Shown here piece after piece: positions 8,806 to 17,249 of a DNA stretch of 64,000 bases. The stretch's first letter is position 1. Each line of letters begins with the position of its first letter. The position numbers were made by a program, and so were the translations under genes. The DNA comes from JBAWWY01 sp037144355. Lineage in GTDB: Bacteria > Bacillota > Clostridia > Peptostreptococcales > Anaerovoracaceae. The DNA lies in the NCBI GenBank assembly GCA_037144355.1, contig JBAWWY010000001.1, positions 310,001 to 374,000 of the forward strand. Direction: 5' to 3'. The notes below the pieces were generated by a model that was given only the letters and a program-made list of their open reading frames with translations, had not been told where the DNA came from and ran no database searches.

Positions 8806-9594
8806 CTATATAATATGTTTTTCTTTTAAACTAACCAATAATATCTGTACTTGCTCTTTTTCTGAATCTGCTTCAATAATCATTCCCACACCCTTTGGAG
8901 ACGGGGTAAAACTTCGAAAAACGTTTGTTGGGGAAGCCTCAAGGCCCACTTTAAGAAGATCAATATCCACATCTTTGGCGGACCAGGTTGGAATTGTTTT
9001 TTTACAAGCATCGTAAATTCCTGGAACGGACATGTATCTTGGAGCATTAAGCTCTTTGATTGCAGTTAGTACGCAAGGAGTTTTTATTTTTATAAGCTCA
9101 TAACCATCTTCAAGTGCTCTCTTGACCGTGATTTCTTTGCCTGAAATAGAGAATTCCTTGACATACGTAACTTGAGGCAAATCAAGTTTTTCTGCAAGCT
9201 GTGGTCCAACTTGGGCTGTATCTCCATCTATAGCTTGTCTCCCGGCAAATATTATATCAACAGGACCTATTTTTTTGATTGCTGCTGCCAAGGCATTGGA
9301 TGTCGCCCATGTATCCGAACCAGCAAATGCCCTGTCGCTGAGCAATATGGCTTCATCAGCTCCCATGGCAAGACACTCTGTCAACATTTCCTTTGCCTGA
9401 GGAGGTCCCATTGTCAAAACTGTGATATATGTATCAGGAAATTCATTCTTGATTTTAAGAGCTTCTTCCAATGCATTTGCATCATCATGGTTCAATATGC
9501 TTGGAACTCCATCTCTTATTAAAGTATTTTTAATAGGATCTATTTTTACTTCATTTGTATCTGGAACTTGTTTTGCACAAACAATAATTTTCAT
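8806..9594 (-). CDS. etfB: Electron-transfer flavoprotein beta subunit, 262 aa
   Basis: EtfB binds the second flavin and NADH in bifurcating ETFs. It starts MKIIVCAKQVPDTNEVKID and contains the nucleotide/FAD-binding stretch AGRQAIDGDTAQVGPQLAE (about 117-135), typical of the bifurcating type. It also has the conserved TPCVLTAIKELNAPRYMSVPGI that contacts the dehydrogenase partner. Full length for the family, with AGGAGG before the ATG. Lies between the acyl-CoA dehydrogenase (19 bases upstream) and etfA in one transcript. Confidence 0.95.
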   Translation of the reverse strand: MKIIVCAKQVPDTNEVKIDPIKNTLIRDGVPSILNHDDANALEEALKIKNEFPDTYITVLTMGPPQAKEMLTECLAMGADEAILLSDRAFAGSDTWATSNALAAAIKKIGPVDIIFAGRQAIDGDTAQVGPQLAEKLDLPQVTYVKEFSISGKEITVKRALEDGYELIKIKTPCVLTAIKELNAPRYMSVPGIYDACKKTIPTWSAKDVDIDLLKVGLEASPTNVFRSFTPSPKGVGMIIEADSEKEQVQILLVSLKEKHII

Positions 9595-9613
9595 TTTACT
9601 TCCTCCTTCTTTC

Positions 9614-10756
9614 TTATTTACCGAAAACTGCTGCAGAAATTACCATTCTTTGAACTTCAGAGGTACCTTCATAGATTTCAGTGATTTTGGCATCCCTCAT
9701 CATTCTTTCAACTGGATAATCCTTTGTGTAGCCGTATCCACCATGTAGCTGAACAGCCTTTGTTGTTACAAACATGGCTGTTTCCGCTGCAAACAATTTA
9801 GCTATTGCGGAATCCGTACCATACTTTAAACCAGCAGATTTCAAATAAGCGGCCTTGTATATCAACATTCTAGTAGCTTCGATTCTTGTTTTCATATCTG
9901 CGATATCAAATTGCAATGCCTGCATTTGAGAAAGCTTCTTGCCAAATTGCTTTCTCGATTTCATATACTCAACAGTAACATCAAATGCTCCTTGAGCAAT
10001 TCCAAGAGCTTGGGAGGCAATACCAATTCTTCCACCATCAAGTGTCGCCATTGCTATTTTGAATCCATCTCCAACATTTCCTAAAATATTTTCTTTTGGC
10101 ACTATGCAGTTTTGGAAAATCAGTTCCGTTGTAGCTGAGGCCCTGATTCCCATTTTGTCTTCTTTTTTACCTATTGTAAAACCAGGAAAATTCTTTTCTA
10201 TAATAAAGGCGCTTATACCCTTGGTTCCTTTTGTTTTATCAGTCATAGCCATTACAATGTAAGTGTCTGCAACTCCTCCATTGGTTATGAAAACCTTGGT
10301 TCCATTTAATTCCCAATGATCTCCCTTGTCCAATGCCTTGGTTTTCTGACCAGCAGCATCAGTTCCTGCATTTGGTTCAGTCAAACCAAAAGCTCCCAGC
10401 TTTTCTCCCTTGGCCAATGGTATCAAATACTTTTGCTTTTGTTCTTCAGTACCAAAATAGAAAATCGGCCAAGCTCCAAGCGATGTGTGGGCAGAGCATA
10501 TTACCCCGGTTGAAGCACAAACTCTTGAAAGTTCTTCAACAGTTATTGCATAGGCAAGATTATCTCCGCCTGCTCCACCATATTCTTTTGGAAATGGAAC
10601 TCCAAGCAATCCATAATCCTTCATCTTGGCTATTGTTGCATAAGGAAATTCACCACTTAAGTCGATATCGGCTGCAATGGGTTCAACTTCTTTAACTGCA
10701 AACTCCCTAACCATTTTTCTAACGAGTTCTTGTTCCCTAGTTAATTGAAAATTCAT
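9614..10756 (-). CDS. Acyl-CoA dehydrogenase (butyryl-CoA dehydrogenase/CarC type), 380 aa
   Basis: Flavoenzyme that reduces a 2,3-enoyl-CoA (or oxidises the acyl-CoA) with electrons from its ETF. Complete acyl-CoA dehydrogenase fold: FGLTEPNAGTDA and TNGGVADTYIVMA for FAD/substrate binding, MGIRASATTEL, RKQFGKKLSQMQALQFDIADM, and the C-terminal LHGGYGYTKDYPVERMMRDAKITEIYEGTSEVQR with the catalytic base in IYEGTSE (about Glu363). First gene of an acd-etfB-etfA operon, the same order as carC-carD-carE of Acetobacterium. No crotonase, thiolase or CoA ligase is adjacent, so the substrate is open: crotonyl-CoA, acrylyl-CoA and an aryl-enoyl-CoA are all possible. GAGGAGG precedes the start. Confidence 0.93.
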   Translation of the reverse strand: MNFQLTREQELVRKMVREFAVKEVEPIAADIDLSGEFPYATIAKMKDYGLLGVPFPKEYGGAGGDNLAYAITVEELSRVCASTGVICSAHTSLGAWPIFYFGTEEQKQKYLIPLAKGEKLGAFGLTEPNAGTDAAGQKTKALDKGDHWELNGTKVFITNGGVADTYIVMAMTDKTKGTKGISAFIIEKNFPGFTIGKKEDKMGIRASATTELIFQNCIVPKENILGNVGDGFKIAMATLDGGRIGIASQALGIAQGAFDVTVEYMKSRKQFGKKLSQMQALQFDIADMKTRIEATRMLIYKAAYLKSAGLKYGTDSAIAKLFAAETAMFVTTKAVQLHGGYGYTKDYPVERMMRDAKITEIYEGTSEVQRMVISAAVFGK

Positions 10757-11078
10757 TTAAAAGCCTCCTCTTATAATTTAAACGGCTATGTACTAATAAA
10801 GTGATAGTCGTATTTTTGAGCTTGTTATTTATTTAACAGCCTTACCCCATTATTAAACAATATTTTTACCATTATATCAAGTGCAAAATTAATATTTTTT
10901 ATTTAGACCGATTTTATTCCCATTTATTCTAAAAAGTTTATGATTGCCTGAATATTCTGGCAATTCAGTCTTTTCTCTAATATGGTCCCTCCTTGTTACC
11001 AATATTTTCAACTTGAAATCTAGAGTTTTCAAAGTTTCAGCCATATTTTGTTGAAATATGATGTGGTCGACATCAGGA
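10757..11078. other. Upstream region of the acd-etfBA operon with a 22-base near-palindrome
   Basis: No gene is visible. Features: a TATAAT on the minus strand (complement of 10871-10876) about 115 bases before the acd start, without a convincing -35, and a near-perfect 22-base palindrome at 10943-10964 (ATTGCC, GAATATTC core, GGCAAT, one mismatched pair), placed like an operator. A weak TTGTTTAATAATG stretch recalls half of a Rex site but is not convincing. Confidence 0.4.
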
Positions 11079-11117
11079 TAAAAAAAAGATACATCGTTAT
11101 TTAAATAACAATGTATC
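11079..11117 (-). terminator. Intrinsic terminator after thiI
   Basis: 15-base arms 11088-11102 and 11103-11117 (one mismatch) form a stem with almost no spacer, followed on the minus strand by a seven-T tract (complement of 11081-11087). Confidence 0.75.
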
Positions 11118-11134
11118 TACATATTCATAACTTT

Positions 11135-12328
11135 TTACTGGTCAATATCCACAATTACGACTTCCAACGTATTGATTGCATCCTGAATCAATTGATCAAT
11201 ATTTAACAAACTCTCTTCTCTCAACACATCTTCGATTTTGGGTCTTGTGCTTGGATGCTTCGGTAAAAAAACACTGCAGCAATCTTCATACGGCTGAATA
11301 GATGTTTCGAATGTTCCAATTTTTCTTGCAAGTTTCATTATATCCACTTTGTCCATTGCTATGAGTGGCCGCATTACAGGCATTTTTACAGCATCATCTG
11401 TGGCTACAATTCCAAGAACTGTCTGGCTTGCAACCTGACCCAGGTTTTCACCGGTAATCAGCATTTGACATCCATTTTCTTTTCCAACAATTTCAGCTAT
11501 TCTCATCATGAACCTTCGCGCAATTATAGTAGAATATTGCTCCTGGCATTTGGCAGCGGTTTCTTGTTGTATTTCCACTAGATTTACATAGCTAATCTTA
11601 ATTTTTCCACATTGAAGCGCTAATATTCTAGCCAAATCAACTACTTTCTCTTTTGCTCTCTCGCTTGTATATGGATAAGCGTGAAAATGAATCGCTTCAA
11701 CCAACATTCCCCTTTTAGCCATCATCCAAGCTGCAACCGGACTGTCTATGCCCCCTGATAAAAGAACCATCCCTCTACCATTTGTTCCAATAGGGAGCCC
11801 TCCATAACCAGCAGTCTTGTCAGTGAATATATATGTTTTGTCTCTTCTTAAATCAACGAAGAGCCTGCATTCAGGATTATGAACATCAACAGCAAGAACC
11901 TTGCATCCGATTAAAACCCTTGCGCCTATTTTTCTGGCAATTTGTGGAGATTCCATGGGAAAATCCTTGTTTGCCCTCTTCGCTTCGACTTTGAAAGTCT
12001 TTATTCCTTTCTTTTCTATCAAGTCCATCATGTAATCCACACAGGCGTCTCCAATTTTATCAAGATCTGATTCTACCTCAATTGCATGGCTTATTGAATC
12101 AACTCCGAATATTTTCGATACATCCTCGATTATACTGTCGATGCTATATTCCTTAGGTGCCCTCAAGTAGATCAATCCTTCGCGCCTATTGATTTTCAAG
12201 CCTTTGTAATTCTTTGTGCCTTTTTTAATCCTGTCGACTAAAAGCCTCTCAAAGAAGGGCTTGTTTTGTCCCTTCAGAGCAATCTCACCGCAACGGACAA
12301 TAAATATATTTGTGTCGTTCATTTCCAT
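11135..12328 (-). CDS. thiI: tRNA 4-thiouridine synthetase ThiI (no rhodanese domain)
   Basis: Uses ATP and persulfide sulfur to make s4U8 in tRNA, and in many bacteria feeds thiazole synthesis. The N-terminal ferredoxin-like region and THUMP domain (about 55-160) are followed by a PP-loop ATPase motif MVLLSGGIDSPVAAW (about 187-201) and YEDCCSVFLPKHPSTRP. It lacks the C-terminal rhodanese domain of the E. coli protein, as in Bacillus, where the neighbouring desulfurase supplies sulfur directly. The frame opens at 12340, but the ATG at 12326-12328 has GGAG six bases upstream and gives the usual N-terminus. The cysteine desulfurase gene precedes it by 20 bases. Confidence 0.93.
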   Translation of the reverse strand: MEMNDTNIFIVRCGEIALKGQNKPFFERLLVDRIKKGTKNYKGLKINRREGLIYLRAPKEYSIDSIIEDVSKIFGVDSISHAIEVESDLDKIGDACVDYMMDLIEKKGIKTFKVEAKRANKDFPMESPQIARKIGARVLIGCKVLAVDVHNPECRLFVDLRRDKTYIFTDKTAGYGGLPIGTNGRGMVLLSGGIDSPVAAWMMAKRGMLVEAIHFHAYPYTSERAKEKVVDLARILALQCGKIKISYVNLVEIQQETAAKCQEQYSTIIARRFMMRIAEIVGKENGCQMLITGENLGQVASQTVLGIVATDDAVKMPVMRPLIAMDKVDIMKLARKIGTFETSIQPYEDCCSVFLPKHPSTRPKIEDVLREESLLNIDQLIQDAINTLEVVIVDIDQ

Positions 12329-12348
12329 TTCTTTCTCCATTCAAGATC

Positions 12349-13503
12349 CTATAATTTTGCAAACCCTTTTCTCATTGATTTTACTGCTTGAGCTAGTTTT
12401 TCTATTGTAAAGTCAAGTTCAGCCTCATCATTGAATTCACTGAAACTGAACCTTAATGCTCCTTGAATCTCTTTGTCCTTCAAACCCATGGCTTTTAAGA
12501 CATGGCTATCTGTATTCTTTCTAGAAGTGCAAGCTGATCCAGTAGAGACAAAAATACCATTATCCTCCAGCATATGCAATAACACCTCGGCTTTTGTGCC
12601 CAAAAAGCTTATATTTAAAATATATGGACTAGATGTTCCATCTATTGGTCCATTTATCTTTATATGGTCGATTTCAGACCTTATGCCATTGATTAAATAG
12701 TCCTTCAATCGTTTAATTTTTATATATCTTGCATCAAGTTCAGCGAAGTTTATTTTTGCAGCTTCAGCGAATCCCATTATAGCTGGGATATTTTCTGTTC
12801 CTGATCTAAGGCCTCTTTCCTGGGCTCCCCCAAGTATTACAGGTTCTAGTCTTACACCTTTTTTAACATCCAAGGCACCGATTCCTTTTGGGCCATGTAT
12901 TTTATGACCGCTGATTGAAACCATGTCGAGATTGCATATCCTAGGTTCAATTTGTATTTTACCGTATGCTTGAACCGCATCGGTATGAAATAATATTTTC
13001 TCGAATTTGCTCTTCATCTTCCCAACTTGCCTGATTGGCTGAATACTTCCTATTTCATTGTTGACCAACATTACTGACACAAGGATTGTCTTGTCATCAA
13101 GCTCACTTTCTAATTGGTCAAGGTCAATTAGTCCGTACTCGTCAACATCAAGATATACAACTTTAAAACCTGATTTTTCAAGAAAATTGCAATTTTCCAA
13201 CACAGCTTTGTGTTCGATCCTGGTCGTTATTATTTTGTTTCCTCTTCTTTTTAAAGCGTTCGCCGCTCCAAGTATTCCCAAGCTGTCAGCTTCTGTTCCA
13301 CTCCCAGTGAATACAATTTCATTTTCATCACTTCCAAGAGATTTAGCTATTTCCAACCTGGATGCTTTCATCAATTTTTCAGCGTCAAGTCCCATCCTAT
13401 GCAGCGATGATGGATTGCCATAGTTTTCAAAACCAGACATCATTTTATCAATTACCTGTTCATAAGGTTTTGTCGTGGCGCTATTGTCAAGATATATTAG
13501 CAT
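12349..13503 (-). CDS. Cysteine desulfurase (NifZ/IscS-like), 384 aa
   Basis: PLP enzyme that takes sulfur from cysteine as an enzyme-bound persulfide. It shows the aminotransferase class V fold with HTDAVQAYGK, the PLP-binding lysine in SISGHKIHGPKG (Lys201), RSGTENIPAI, and the persulfide cysteine in STGSACTSRK (Cys325). It is cotranscribed with thiI, as is the NifZ-ThiI pair of Bacillus, so its main job is probably tRNA thiolation rather than general Fe-S assembly; no iscU or other Fe-S scaffold is adjacent. AAGGG precedes the ATG. Confidence 0.92.
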   Translation of the reverse strand: MLIYLDNSATTKPYEQVIDKMMSGFENYGNPSSLHRMGLDAEKLMKASRLEIAKSLGSDENEIVFTGSGTEADSLGILGAANALKRRGNKIITTRIEHKAVLENCNFLEKSGFKVVYLDVDEYGLIDLDQLESELDDKTILVSVMLVNNEIGSIQPIRQVGKMKSKFEKILFHTDAVQAYGKIQIEPRICNLDMVSISGHKIHGPKGIGALDVKKGVRLEPVILGGAQERGLRSGTENIPAIMGFAEAAKINFAELDARYIKIKRLKDYLINGIRSEIDHIKINGPIDGTSSPYILNISFLGTKAEVLLHMLEDNGIFVSTGSACTSRKNTDSHVLKAMGLKDKEIQGALRFSFSEFNDEAELDFTIEKLAQAVKSMRKGFAKL

Positions 13504-13597
13504 ATTCTATTCCCTTCATATTACGGATTATTAATGCCTATCATAGTCTTCATAATCAATACAAGCCAATGTAAAATCTTACGTGTAGTGTTAAAAG

Positions 13598-13627
13598 AAA
13601 GAAAAGAGGCAATAGCCTCTTTTCTTT
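13598..13627 (-). terminator. Intrinsic terminator after RNase Y gene
   Basis: Perfect 13-base arms AAAGAAAAGAGGC (13598-13610) and GCCTCTTTTCTTT (13615-13627) around a four-base loop. On the minus strand the stem continues into TTTCTTTTAA. Confidence 0.8.
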
Positions 13628-13646
13628 CCTTATGTATTCTATTGCT

Positions 13647-15191
13647 TTATTTTGCGTATTCTATTGCTCTTGTTTCCCGTATTACATTGACCTTGATCTG
13701 GCCTGGATAATCAAGCTCGCTCTCAATACGCTTGCTGATATCCCTTGCTAGGAAAACAATATCGGCATCGGACATTTCCTCAGGCCTGGCAATAATTCTT
13801 ATTTCTCTTCCCGCTTGGATTGCAAATGATTTTTCAACACCTGGAGTTGTATTGGCTATTTCTTCCAGCTTTTGCAATCTCTTGATGTACGTTTCCAAGG
13901 TTTCACGTCTTGCCCCAGGTCTTGCTGCGGATAAGGCGTCTGCAGCTGCTATTAGGACTGCTTCAAGACTCTTTGGCTCGCAATCTCCATGATGTGCGGC
14001 CATTCCATCTATGATTATTTCTGATTCCTTGTATTTTCTTAATAAGTCGATTCCTATTTCTACGTGTGTTCCCTCAACTTCATGGTCGATTGCTTTTCCA
14101 ATATCATGTAGAAGACCCGCTCTTTTGGCAATTTTAACATCCAAACCAAGTTCAGATGCCATTAATCCAGCCAGGTGGGCAACTTCAACTGAATGCTTCA
14201 ACACATTTTGACCATAACTTGTCCTGTATTTCAGCCTTCCCAACAGTCTTACCAATTCCGGATGAAGATTATATATGCCTACTTCGAATGTTGCCTGCTC
14301 TCCAGCTTCCTTAATTGTGTTGTTAACTTCTTTTTCAGCTTTTTCAACCATTTCTTCTATGCGTGCTGGATGTATTCTTCCATCTACAATAAGCTTTTCA
14401 AGAGTAATCCTTGCGATTTCTCTTCTTACTGGATCAAAACCGGAAAGTATTACAGCCTCTGGAGTATCATCTATGATAAGGTCAATGCCCGTCATTGTTT
14501 CGATGGCTCTGATATTTCTGCCTTCCCTGCCAATAATCCTACCCTTCATTTCGTCATTTGGAAGGGCCACAACAGAAACTGTGCTTTCAGCAATATGATC
14601 GGCAGCACACCTTTGTATGGCTCCAGTGATTATCTCTTTTGCTTTCTTGTCTGCTTCTTCTTTTGCCTTTAGCTCCATGTCTTTAATCATGACTGCAGCT
14701 TCTTGTCTTATTTCTTTTTCAATATTCGATAATAATAATTGCTTTGCTTCCTCAATGGAATATCCTGAAATACGTTCTAATTCTTGAATTTGTTTATGAA
14801 TAAATCCGCTTAATTCTAATTCTTTTGCAGCTATAAGCTGTTCCTTGTTCGAAATATTTTCTTCTTTCTTTTCTAAATTCTCTGTTTTCTTATCAATGAC
14901 TTCTTCCTTTTGTATCAATCTGTTCTCATTTTTCTGAATTTCTGCTCTTCTATCTCTGATTTCCCTTTCAATTTCGGTTCTCATCCTATGGGCTTCTTCT
15001 TTTGCATTAATAGCAATTTCTTTCTTTAATGTTTCTGCCCTATTTTCTGCGTCTAGAAGAATATTCTTAGCCTTTTGCTCCGCACTGCCAATTGCCTTCT
15101 CACCTAAATTTTTCCTAATAATATATCCGGCAACTAAACCAATAAACAAAGCAAGAATCGCTGCTAAAATAATGTATAATACTGAGTTAAT
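13647..15191 (-). CDS. rny: Ribonuclease Y, probable ATT start, 514 aa
   Basis: Membrane-anchored endoribonuclease that starts decay of many mRNAs in Gram-positive bacteria. Order: N-terminal membrane helix (YIILAAILALFIGLVAGYII), long charged coiled coil (about 35-200), KH domain (NDEMKGRIIGREGRNIRAIE), then HD domain with HDIGKAIDHE and AAHHGD. No ATG, GTG or TTG gives a complete membrane helix: the TTG at 15147-15149 would cut it in half. ATT at 15189-15191 lies nine bases after GGGAGG and yields a 514 aa protein beginning MNSVLYIILAA, matching the usual 510-520 aa. The same leader shape precedes infC in this window. The family is certain; the start codon is inferred. Confidence 0.92.
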   Translation of the reverse strand: MNSVLYIILAAILALFIGLVAGYIIRKNLGEKAIGSAEQKAKNILLDAENRAETLKKEIAINAKEEAHRMRTEIEREIRDRRAEIQKNENRLIQKEEVIDKKTENLEKKEENISNKEQLIAAKELELSGFIHKQIQELERISGYSIEEAKQLLLSNIEKEIRQEAAVMIKDMELKAKEEADKKAKEIITGAIQRCAADHIAESTVSVVALPNDEMKGRIIGREGRNIRAIETMTGIDLIIDDTPEAVILSGFDPVRREIARITLEKLIVDGRIHPARIEEMVEKAEKEVNNTIKEAGEQATFEVGIYNLHPELVRLLGRLKYRTSYGQNVLKHSVEVAHLAGLMASELGLDVKIAKRAGLLHDIGKAIDHEVEGTHVEIGIDLLRKYKESEIIIDGMAAHHGDCEPKSLEAVLIAAADALSAARPGARRETLETYIKRLQKLEEIANTTPGVEKSFAIQAGREIRIIARPEEMSDADIVFLARDISKRIESELDYPGQIKVNVIRETRAIEYAK

Positions 15192-15373
15192 GTGAATGCA
15201 CCTCCCGCTTAATTAAATCTTGATGTTTTTTAAGTTATACTGTATTTTTGATTATATCGCATAAGAAACAACAAAAATCATATGTTTTGAGTAATTAATT
15301 ATTGATAGAACTACATAAAGTATATTATAATATTTTTGGTAGTATTGTCAAGAAAAATGGAGTTTCAAGCGTT

Positions 15374-16483
15374 ATGGGCTATTTCAGAGACCTACTAAAA
15401 AACATAGACTTAAGTTTGTTGATACTCCCCCTGATTTTCGCCGTGATAAGCGTAATCATGATTGGGAGTACTTCTTATGATACGTCCTTTCATATAACCA
15501 GAGAAATAAAGGTGCAACTTATTGCATACGCTCTCGGTGTTATAGCAATAACAGTAATACTGCTCTTTGATTACAAGACTTTTGAAAGTTTGGAGAAGGT
15601 CTTATTTATAGGATCCATTGTTATGCTTTTATTGGTCTATATGCCTGGAATTTCCAAGGTTCAATTTGGAGCCCATGGATGGATTAGCCTAGGACCTCTT
15701 GATTTCCAACCTTCTGAATTGGTTAAGATAACATTTGTACTTAGTTTTGCCAGCTATTTATCTAGAAATCGAAAAACTTTGGATAATTTAAAGGGTTTTC
15801 TAAAGGCAGCACTTTATTTCGTTCCCTTTGTTCTTTTAATACTCATTGAGCCTGATCTGGGCAATGCCATTGTTGTCTTTGTAATAGCTTTCGTTATGTT
15901 GTTTTGCGCTGGAACAAGGTATAAACTCTTTGGAGAAGTCGCAGGTGTTGGAATCGTAAGTCTTCCCGTTGTTTATAGATTCATGGAAGCCCATCAGAAG
16001 ATCAGAATTGATGCTTTTTTAAATCCGGACAATTTGTCCCTGCCAGGCAATTACCAGGTTTGGAATTCCAAGATTGCAATTGGCTCCGGAGGGTTCTTTG
16101 GCAAAGGACTTTTTCACGGAACTCAAAAGGAATTAAAATTCCTGCCGGTGCAGGAATCAGATTTTATATTTTCAGTTATAGTTGAAGAGCTTGGCTTTAT
16201 TGGTGGTGCTCTGGTTGTGGCTTTGTACACTTTTTTTCTTTATAGAATTGTTAAGATTGCTGACAACGCGAAAGATATGTATGGCTCTCTTGTGGTTATT
16301 GGCATTCTATCAATGTTTGCCTTCCAAATATTTGAAAATATTGCAATGACCATGGGTCTCATGCCTGTCACAGGTATTACCTTGCCCTTTATAAGTTATG
16401 GCGGCAGCTCTGTTCTGACTAACATGATAGCGCTTGGAATAGTTTTAAATGTTGGTATTCGAAGCAAGGTTATCAATTTCTAA
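15374..16483 (+). CDS. rodA: RodA-type SEDS peptidoglycan glycosyltransferase, 369 aa
   Basis: Polytopic (about 10 segments) SEDS polymerase that works with a class B PBP in wall elongation. Signatures: WISLGPLDFQPSELVKI with the catalytic-site region, EPDLGNAIV, KIAIGSGGFFGKGL, FLPVQESDFIFSVIVEELGFIGG, and MGLMPVTGITLPFISYGGSS near the C-terminus. The partner PBP2 (mrdA) is encoded 0.8 kb away on the other strand. The frame is open from 15302, but the ATG at 15374 gives the usual start; its GGAG is rather distant (12 bases). FtsW is the alternative name, but the context with mreBCD and mrdA favours RodA. Confidence 0.9.
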   Translation: MGYFRDLLKNIDLSLLILPLIFAVISVIMIGSTSYDTSFHITREIKVQLIAYALGVIAITVILLFDYKTFESLEKVLFIGSIVMLLLVYMPGISKVQFGAHGWISLGPLDFQPSELVKITFVLSFASYLSRNRKTLDNLKGFLKAALYFVPFVLLILIEPDLGNAIVVFVIAFVMLFCAGTRYKLFGEVAGVGIVSLPVVYRFMEAHQKIRIDAFLNPDNLSLPGNYQVWNSKIAIGSGGFFGKGLFHGTQKELKFLPVQESDFIFSVIVEELGFIGGALVVALYTFFLYRIVKIADNAKDMYGSLVVIGILSMFAFQIFENIAMTMGLMPVTGITLPFISYGGSSVLTNMIALGIVLNVGIRSKVINF

Positions 16484-16512
16484 TATGAAATGAAATCTCA
16501 TTTAAAGTTCTA

Positions 16513-17232
16513 TTAAAATTGAATTCTCTCAATAATTTTCATGAAATTGTCATAAATATAAGTACCAGTTTTTAGCACAATTGGTGTGCCATTGTTTGTT
16601 GCAATCTGAATATTGTCATCTTCTTGTATGTAACCGATTATATCAGCCCTGAGGATTTTTGAAACCTCTGTGATACTTGGCATTACGCCGTTGCTTATAA
16701 GTTCAGCCTTCAACTTATTTACTACGATTTTTCTGTTTGTCAATCCATTTTCAATTAGTATTTTATCGACTTTGTCAGCATCTCTCAATGCGGCAAATTC
16801 TGGCGTCGTAACTATTATTGCCATATCCGCACCCGAAATTGCATTCTTCATCCCTTCATCTATTCCTGCCGGACCGTCGACAATAACATAATCAAAGGTT
16901 TCAGAAAGTTTTTCATAAATTATTTTCGTATGAAGCGGTGTCATTTCTACTTTCTCCATATTTTGTGGCGCAGCTATGAGATAAAGGTCTGGGAATCTCT
17001 TATCCTTTATCAATGCCTGCTTGATCCTGCATACTCCGTTTATCACGTCAGCTATGTCATAAACCACCCTATTCTCCAGACCCATACAAATATCCAAATT
17101 TCGCAGACCCATATCCATGTCCACAAGCACTACTTTCTTGCCATTCTGAGAAAGGGTCCCCCCAAGATTTGCAGTGAACATCGTCTTGCCAACCCCGCCT
17201 TTTCCTGAAACTATAACTATGACCTTTCCCAT
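16513..17232 (-). CDS. minD: MinD-like septum-site ATPase, 239 aa
   Basis: Deviant Walker A ATPase: SGKGGVGKTMFTANLGGTL (9-27), LVDMDMGLRNLDICMGLENRVVYDI (MinD-type switch region), VDGPAGIDEGMKNAI (Walker B area) and VVNKLK. MinD recruits MinC to block division away from mid-cell. The protein is some 25 residues shorter than usual MinD, and its C-terminal segment (YIYDNFMKIIERIQF) is amphipathic and could bind membrane. It sits directly after mrdA (17 bases) in the mre operon, where clostridia often carry minC-minD-minE. minC and minE are missing here, which leaves partner identity open. AGGAGG precedes the ATG. Confidence 0.85.
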   Translation of the reverse strand: MGKVIVIVSGKGGVGKTMFTANLGGTLSQNGKKVVLVDMDMGLRNLDICMGLENRVVYDIADVINGVCRIKQALIKDKRFPDLYLIAAPQNMEKVEMTPLHTKIIYEKLSETFDYVIVDGPAGIDEGMKNAISGADMAIIVTTPEFAALRDADKVDKILIENGLTNRKIVVNKLKAELISNGVMPSITEVSKILRADIIGYIQEDDNIQIATNNGTPIVLKTGTYIYDNFMKIIERIQF

Positions 17233-17249
17233 TGTCTTCCTCCTTATCT

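Noticed and set aside
10871..10890. Rex operator before the acyl-CoA dehydrogenase operon
   Set aside because: Only a weak half-match to TTGTTAA-N4-TTAACAA; not enough to claim.
14193..14672. Plus-strand frame of 159 codons across the RNase Y gene
   Set aside because: It is antisense to the conserved KH/HD region of rny, rich in Cys/Phe/Tyr and without a ribosome-binding site; a shadow frame.
15147..15149. TTG as the start codon of RNase Y
   Set aside because: It would cut the membrane helix and has no ribosome-binding site; ATT at 15189-15191 fits better.
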